Shown: in pieces, positions 58,401 to 64,000 of the stretch
Layout of the letters: each line of letters starts with the position of its first letter
How positions within the stretch are numbered: the stretch's first letter is position 1
Assembly (NCBI RefSeq): GCF_018691265.1
Contig: NW_024881295.1
Span: 18,523,904 to 18,587,903 of the forward strand
DNA length: 64,000 nucleotides
Direction: 5' to 3'
DNA from: Tyto alba
Lineage: Eukaryota > Chordata > Aves > Strigiformes > Tytonidae
The notes under the pieces: model-generated
What the model was told of the DNA's origin: nothing
Databases searched by the model: none
Seen by the model: only the letters and a program-made list of their open reading frames with translations
Made by a program: the position numbers and the translations under genes

Positions 58401-61400
58401 AATGCTTCAGAATGAAACATTTTGGGTCACTTAAAATTTCATTTTAATGATTTCAATTGTAAACTGAAAATTTTCCTACTGGAAAATTTTGATTCTGCAA
58501 AAGTTGCTTTTATATTAGGAAAAGAGCTAACTGTTCAGTGCCCAAAAGACTTTGCAATTGACTGTTCCTGTTAACAGTAAAGGGCCCATACTGTAGAAAA
58601 TACAACCTGTTTTCTTTGATCTTACTTGGGTTTCATCAGAAAGAAGGAAAGACGTGATCAAAACTACTCTGAACTGTAATTAAGCTTTGTCCTCCTGTTG
58701 ACCTAATTATGAAAAGCTAATTCCCCAGGTGAACTGGAAAAATCAAAGTAAGGTTGATATGACACAAACGATGCAGCCAGGTTCAAAAACTATCATGTAG
58801 TAACTATTCTATTCTAATAGGCCAATAAAAAAAATCAGAAATATATTACTTGCCAATTTGATGGTGCCTGATAAAAAATGTATACCAGCAAAAACAGAGT
58901 CGTGATTAATTATTTTTAAGTAGAACCTTAGATCTTTGGCTGTTGCTTTAATATTTTCTGCAGATCAAATAAACAAAGAGCTAGTTACAGTAATCAGGAT
59001 AATTTTTGTTCCTATCTGAGGAACCTATCCAATTATCTAAGCTCATAACAAGCCTTACATTAACTAGGAAGGCGTGGAAGTCCTTGAGGAAAGCCATCTG
59101 GTAGCAGAAGACAGGGAATTTTTCAAAAGGGGTTCTCTGATGATCTCTTTCTGGAGAGAGTAAGAAGGCAGAGATCTGGCCTGGGGTCGGGTAGAGCAAA
59201 GCAGAAGGCAGCTGCCTGTAACGGTGAGGACTGGAGGGTTGGAATGTTGAAAAAAGCTGAGGAGAGGAATTGCATGCAGGTCTTGCTGGTTTTCCTCAGC
59301 TTTGTATGATTTCTTGATCAGCCTTTAGGGTAAAGTTTGTGTTTAGATATTCCTCTGAAGGCTCTGTGAATAACTTGCTCTATCACATCAGCCACGAACA
59401 GACACAGCCTGGGCTCAGAGCCTGGGGTACTCGGGATGTGCAGAAGCTGCAGGTAAGATATAAATGAGCCAGTACTTGTTTTCTAGGTTAGATAGCTGAA
59501 CTACATCAAGCTGTTGGCTAAAGAGCTTTTATTTGGCATAGGAACTAAGAGCCCTGGATGTGAAGGACATAATGCTGAGGAACAGCCAACCTTGCTTGCA
59601 CAAGATACAGGAAAAATCAAAGTTTGGGGTCAGCATTGTAACTTCTGCTTCTGATAAGGTGAAGCTTATCCAGGGCTTCACCAGTTGGATTTAAGTTTAT
59701 TCATTCTGGTAAGAAACTGTGGGAGTAGATGATAAATGGAAGAAGAGACAGGAGATGGCAAAGAACTATTAAAATCTGCAAATCATTACATGGGTGCCTG
59801 TTCTGGATTTAAATGTGTTAATATAAATTAATTATGAACTTACAATCAAAGTGAAAAAATGGAGTATTTATGGAAGGGGTACAAAGTGGTATAATCTAAA
59901 AATAAAGTCATTTGGGCTGAATAAGAGGAAAAATGGGGCCAATAACTTCCAGTAATCTATCTTCAGCTTCCATGTTTGGATGATCATTTGACTGAGTTCG
60001 TTCTCCAGTGCTGTAGAATATTATGAGATCAAAAAGGCTGACCCATATTGAGAATATTCTGGATTCTGTTGGAAAGTAAAACTTGATCCTGCTGCTTTTC
60101 TGACACCAATAAGGTTTAATAACAGTGCAAATCACAGAAGCAGAGAAAAATGCAGCTGAAAAAAACTATTGGAAGAGAACATCTTCCTTTTCCAACATTC
60201 CTTTCAAATATAGGTACAACACCTCTGTGTGGGCACTGACACCGGGGATACAGGTCTATGGAGGCAGGAAAATCCCATGAGAAGGGGCAAATGGAACCTA
60301 TTAGGATTCCCTCAAAAATGTATAAATGACCCTGCCTCCCAAGGAAATATGCTGAACATTTCAGTTGAAACATGCTGAAAGAAACACAAAGTAAATATCA
60401 ATCACCTACTCCTAAGTTTTAGGCTCTGAAGAGATTTAAAGCAATACAGATATTAAATGAAAGCAAAACTTTCCTTTGTATCTAGGCCAATTAAGTGGAC
60501 ATCACATTGTATAGAGATACTACTTAGATCTTCATACACAGTAATGTGATTTAAGTTTCAGTAATATGCATAATAAGAAAAGTGATAACTAATCACCTTC
60601 TTTAAAGAACAACTTTCTAAAGTTGCAAGGCTCAGTGGGAATATAAAGAATCTCTGGTATGTATCAGAATGATCTGAAATAATTTTTAGATTGAAGTAAC
60701 TAATTCTAGGTGTCCTGTGAATAGAGATGAATATTAAAATCTTTCCTAGGCATGTATTATTTGAAGATGGTCCCAGTAATTATCATTCCTTATCATAATG
60801 GAAATCAGATCACTTGTTGATCGATTTCCTAATACGTCTGTAACACTGGCTGGGATGTGAGCTGGAAAGTAAGTTAAATACTGATGCATAAGGTAGTATT
60901 TTGGTTTAAGGCTGTCTTAATTTCCTTGGCATCACCTTTATAAACAATGTGAAGAAGATGCCTGGTTGTACATGGGACCTCCAGTCTTTATTTCATTTTA
61001 TCATTTCTGTGCTTTTCCTCAGTTCATATGATTTATTTATCACATTCTGAGTTCGGTCAGTTCTGAAAAAAATAATAAATTCTAATTTTTCCTACCCCTG
61101 GTTAGGGAGAGAAATGACAGATCTGTTGTCATCATTTTGCCATACTGACTCCTCAGAAAAATGCAATCCTCCACATGAAGACCTAGTCTTGCTGCAAACA
61201 ATGGAAAAATGTACAATTTCATTGGTATGCTGATTTCAGCCTCACAGAGATCTACTTCCTTGTATTTTCTTTTTTTTTTTTTTTTTTTCCCCCTCATTTG
61301 TACAGATTTCTATTGTTCCCATGTCTCCACTTCTCCAACTTTAAGATTTTGAATTTTTTTAATTATTTAAGTTATGTAGATTTTCTTTAAGGGAAAAATA

Positions 61401-61640
61401 GTGTTGCTTCTGCATGTTTGATGGTCTAATTGAAACAGTCAACATAAATTATTCTAATAAGATTTCCCATTTCTGATTATATAGTGTTTGTAAATAGTAA
61501 TTCTGACCAAATAGCAGATGAACAGCTGTACTATATCAGAGTAAAGGTCCATACACCCTATCTGCTATATTAAATTTCTACTATAGCCAGTGGTAGATAG
61601 TAAAGAAAAAAGCCATAAAACCAAGGCAATCTTGGATTCG
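55422..61640. other. Repeat-poor AT-rich intergenic sequence
   Basis: Six kilobases in which I recognised no CR1, LTR or gene. Frames are short. T19 occurs at 61270-61288. Unlike the rest of the window it may hold conserved non-coding elements, but the sequence alone cannot show that. Confidence 0.45.
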
Positions 61641-62470
61641 TAATTTTTCCGAGATACTCCTCCAGTTTCCAGCAATTTCTGATTTAGAGACTTTTTGATC
61701 TACAGATTGTATCTACATCATCTTGTCCAGCTGTCCTTGACAGACCTTTCTTCTATGAACCCATCTAGTAGCTTTCGGAATTTATTTATACTTTGGGCAT
61801 CCAAACAAACAGGATGTTATGTCCTGCAGTGCAATTAGGCACTGCATGTGAAAGTGCTTTCTTTCATTTGTCTTTGACCTCCTGCCTGATGATTTCATTT
61901 AGTGCCCTGTAGTTCTTGTCTCATGAAAAATAATGACTAATCATTCCCTCACCACCTGCTCCACTTGATTTATACCTTTCTAGACCTTTATCATGTCCTC
62001 AGTAATCTCTTTTCCAAGCTGAGGGTGCCAAATCTCTTCACTTTCTTCTACACCAGAAATTGTTTCCTATTTCTGACCAACCTGACCCTCCCTATCTGTA
62101 TACTTTCTAGTTGTAAAATCTAATTTTTTAAGTGACCAGAGCTTCACACAAGATTGGGTACACCATGGCTTTGTGGAGTACCAGATGATAGTTTCTATTC
62201 CCTTCCTGGTCTTTTGGATGGTTGGAGAGTAGGAAGCTTCATCTTCCAGTTATCTGCAATGAAGTAGGAGAATGCTTTACTTGGTGATAAAAGCTGACAT
62301 GAGAACTCGCTACTGGGAACACAGAATTAGGGTCACGCTTCACCATGTGCACTGCTTTGCATTCATCAGTGCTGCATTTCTTCTGCTGCTTTGTTAGCCA
62401 TGAAGTACTGGGAAATCTTTCTGAAACTCCTGGATAGCAACTTCAATTCTGTCACTCTGAAGCACTATCC
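61641..62470 (-). mobile_element. Ancient CR1 LINE copy, minus orientation
   Basis: The + strand follows the reverse complement of old amniote CR1s: ACCTTTATCATGTCCTC, TCTTTTCCAAGCTGAGGGTGCC, GACCAGAGCTTCACACAAGA, GTACACCATGGCTTTGTGGA and, after a gap, TTCACCATGTGCACTGCTTTGCATTCATCA. Divergence is high and text is missing between segments. This type differs from the young CR1 3' ends elsewhere in the window. Confidence 0.75.
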
Positions 62471-63347
62471 CTTCGCGGGAAAAAAAAAAAAAAAAAAAAA
62501 AAAGGCAAAAATGGTAGAGGTTTTTATACTGAATCCCACAGAACTTGTTTTTTTCCCTTGTGTTTGGAGTTTTTAAGCATCCCAGAGTAAAAGAAACAAA
62601 AATAAATACAATAATTATTTTTTCTCAACTTACTTTTCCTCCCAAATTGTCAGGCAAACCATTTCCTTCAGTTATAAACTGAAGGGAGAGGCTACAGATA
62701 GGTTCCCTGACTGTGGAGTCTCCATGAGTAGAATTTTCAAGAACAGTCTAGACAGACAGCTGTAAGGGATGGCAGAACTGAGAGGTCTGAGATCTCCTCC
62801 AATGCTGTGACTAGAATAGCCTTAGATGTGGAATTGATACATTCACTATTAGTCCTTGCTGGCTTTGGCACATTGCATTATACTGAGTGAAAAATAATTG
62901 GTCTCTTTGGAATATATTTCTTTTATATATGTTTTTAAGGATGGGGATACGTCACATCCATATTTTATCAGTGTTCTGTCAGTACACAGCAGCTGAACGA
63001 AGCAGTGGTGACAGTATTATTTAGATTAGAGTTTATATATAGAAATTATGTGAATTTTCACTTTATTAACAGCTTTGCGGGAGACAGTCTTCATGTCCTT
63101 TATTTTATGCAGTATAAATATGAAACTAAATTATCTGAAGAAGTGTAGCTTTTGTAGGACAACTTAGTATTGTCAATGGTATGGCAGCAGGAGATGCCTG
63201 AGGAAAGCAGGGAGTATAAAGGGGAACAGAGAGAGGACAAAAAGAAGAGGAATATGCAGAACAGAGTGCTACATAGTGACAAAGGGGGATCTAAGAAAAA
63301 ACAGTGCTGCTCAAAGACCAAAGAAACAGATTTTTTTTGTCTCCCAG
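62471..63347. other. Unassigned sequence with an A24 run
   Basis: A run of 24 A at 62480-62503 adjoins the old CR1. The remainder has no recognised feature. Confidence 0.4.
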
Positions 63348-63674
63348 GGAACCAAATGAAGTTGCTTGGGAACTATCAACATACAAACCCATGAGGAAGA
63401 ACAGAGAGCAGAAATGTAAAGCATTGATGCCTATGGCAAATAATTTTTGCAGTAGGTCTGAGCTATCTCTGCCCGCTGCTACCTGTTGTTCAGAAATGTC
63501 TGCAAATGATGCAGTGGGAAGTACAGAAACTGGAATTTGTCGCAGAAACCTACCTCTGTCGTTTGAAAGACCAAGCACTCACCCTGGACATTGTACAGTC
63601 CTGCTGACCTCTGTGTCAGCATGGAGCTGTCTTAGTGGTTACGATGATGAGATGTCCTGTGGTCTGTGGAATGG
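63348..63674 (+). other. Candidate internal exon, 327 bp, unknown gene
   Basis: A strong acceptor (ATTTTTTTTGTCTCCCAG at 63347) and a donor (AATGG|GTAAAT at 63674/63675) bound a frame open throughout, starting and ending in the same phase (327 = 109 x 3). The peptide has mixed composition (for example EPNEVAWELSTYKPM, SFERPSTHPGHC) and no family that I recognise. In mammals BICD1 and then FGD4 follow RESF1; this is not the BICD1 start, and I cannot link it to FGD4. It may be an exon of an unknown transcript or chance. Confidence 0.3.
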
Positions 63675-64000
63675 GTAAATGTGATATTTCACGTGTATCA
63701 TAGGGTCTGCAACATTCAGCATGAAATATTGTTTAGAGAAGTACTGATTTATTTCAGACATAATTCCTAATTCGAGGAATAGACACCATTAATACAGAGC
63801 CATCCAGTGAAAGCATTAGATCTGTGTGATGTGGAGAAAATGAAACAAAAGGCGGCAGAGACCTTTATCTTTAAAAGCTTTTTTAAAATTCACACTGCCA
63901 GTCAGTACCTCTCACCCCACAGATTTAAGTATTTAGTTGTGTAGAGGTTAACTGCAGTCAGAGGAAGCAGTTTAGCCATGCTAAACTGATCTTGAATAGG
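63675..64000. other. No gene recognised at window end
   Basis: AT-rich sequence after the exon candidate; nothing supportable. Confidence 0.4.

Noticed and set aside
63348..63674. First coding exon of BICD1
   Set aside because: The peptide is not coiled-coil and does not resemble the BICD1 N-terminus.

Overview
This window is vertebrate nuclear DNA, almost certainly from a bird. It carries CR1 LINE 3' ends with the avian terminal motif (repeated ATTCTATG-type octamers), many long ERVL-type LTRs whose ends read TGTCCTGG...CCAGGACA, and one multi-exon gene with vertebrate splice signals. There are no bacterial features: no operons, CRISPR arrays or Shine-Dalgarno starts.

The one confident host gene is RESF1 (retroelement silencing factor 1; KIAA1551/C12orf35, DUF4617 family) on the + strand. 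It has a 5.4-kb coding exon (29930-35294), two short exons (36055-36129 and 37308-37450) and a 3' UTR ending near 38520. The joined reading frame encodes 1860 residues. An 83-bp candidate 5' non-coding exon lies at 28462-28544. Established work on mammalian RESF1 links it to SETDB1-dependent silencing of endogenous retroviruses, so a retroelement silencer sits here among layered retroelements.

Upstream flank (1-28.2 kb), left to right: unassigned sequence (1-4.0 kb); two LTR-like blocks with TATA boxes (4.0-6.5 kb); a minus-strand ERVL pol remnant (9.2-11.1 kb) beside an LTR-like block and a CR1; a + strand LTR (12.3-12.9 kb) and a CR1 (13.5-14.1 kb); a cluster of minus-strand LTRs (15.1-16.4 and 19.1-19.7 kb) around a solo ERVL LTR (17.0-18.0 kb); and a nested LTR stack (23.0-25.3 kb). 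The stack abuts a deleted betaretrovirus-like provirus (25.3-28.2 kb) with a Lys-type primer-binding site and broken gag, dUTPase, protease and RT fragments.

Downstream flank (38.5-64 kb): an old CR1 reverse-transcriptase fragment (40.7-41.2 kb), a solo ERVL LTR with a 5-bp target duplication (42.4-43.5 kb), further LTRs at about 44, 46, 49, 51 and 55 kb, a CR1 3' end (53.7-54.0 kb) and a long, mostly repeat-poor AT-rich stretch (55.4-61.6 kb). After that come an ancient CR1 (61.6-62.5 kb) and a candidate exon of unknown identity (63348-63674).

All retroviral copies seen are defective. No intact gag, pol or env frame was found. Exact LTR ends are given only where termini or target-site duplications could be read; other LTR limits are approximate.
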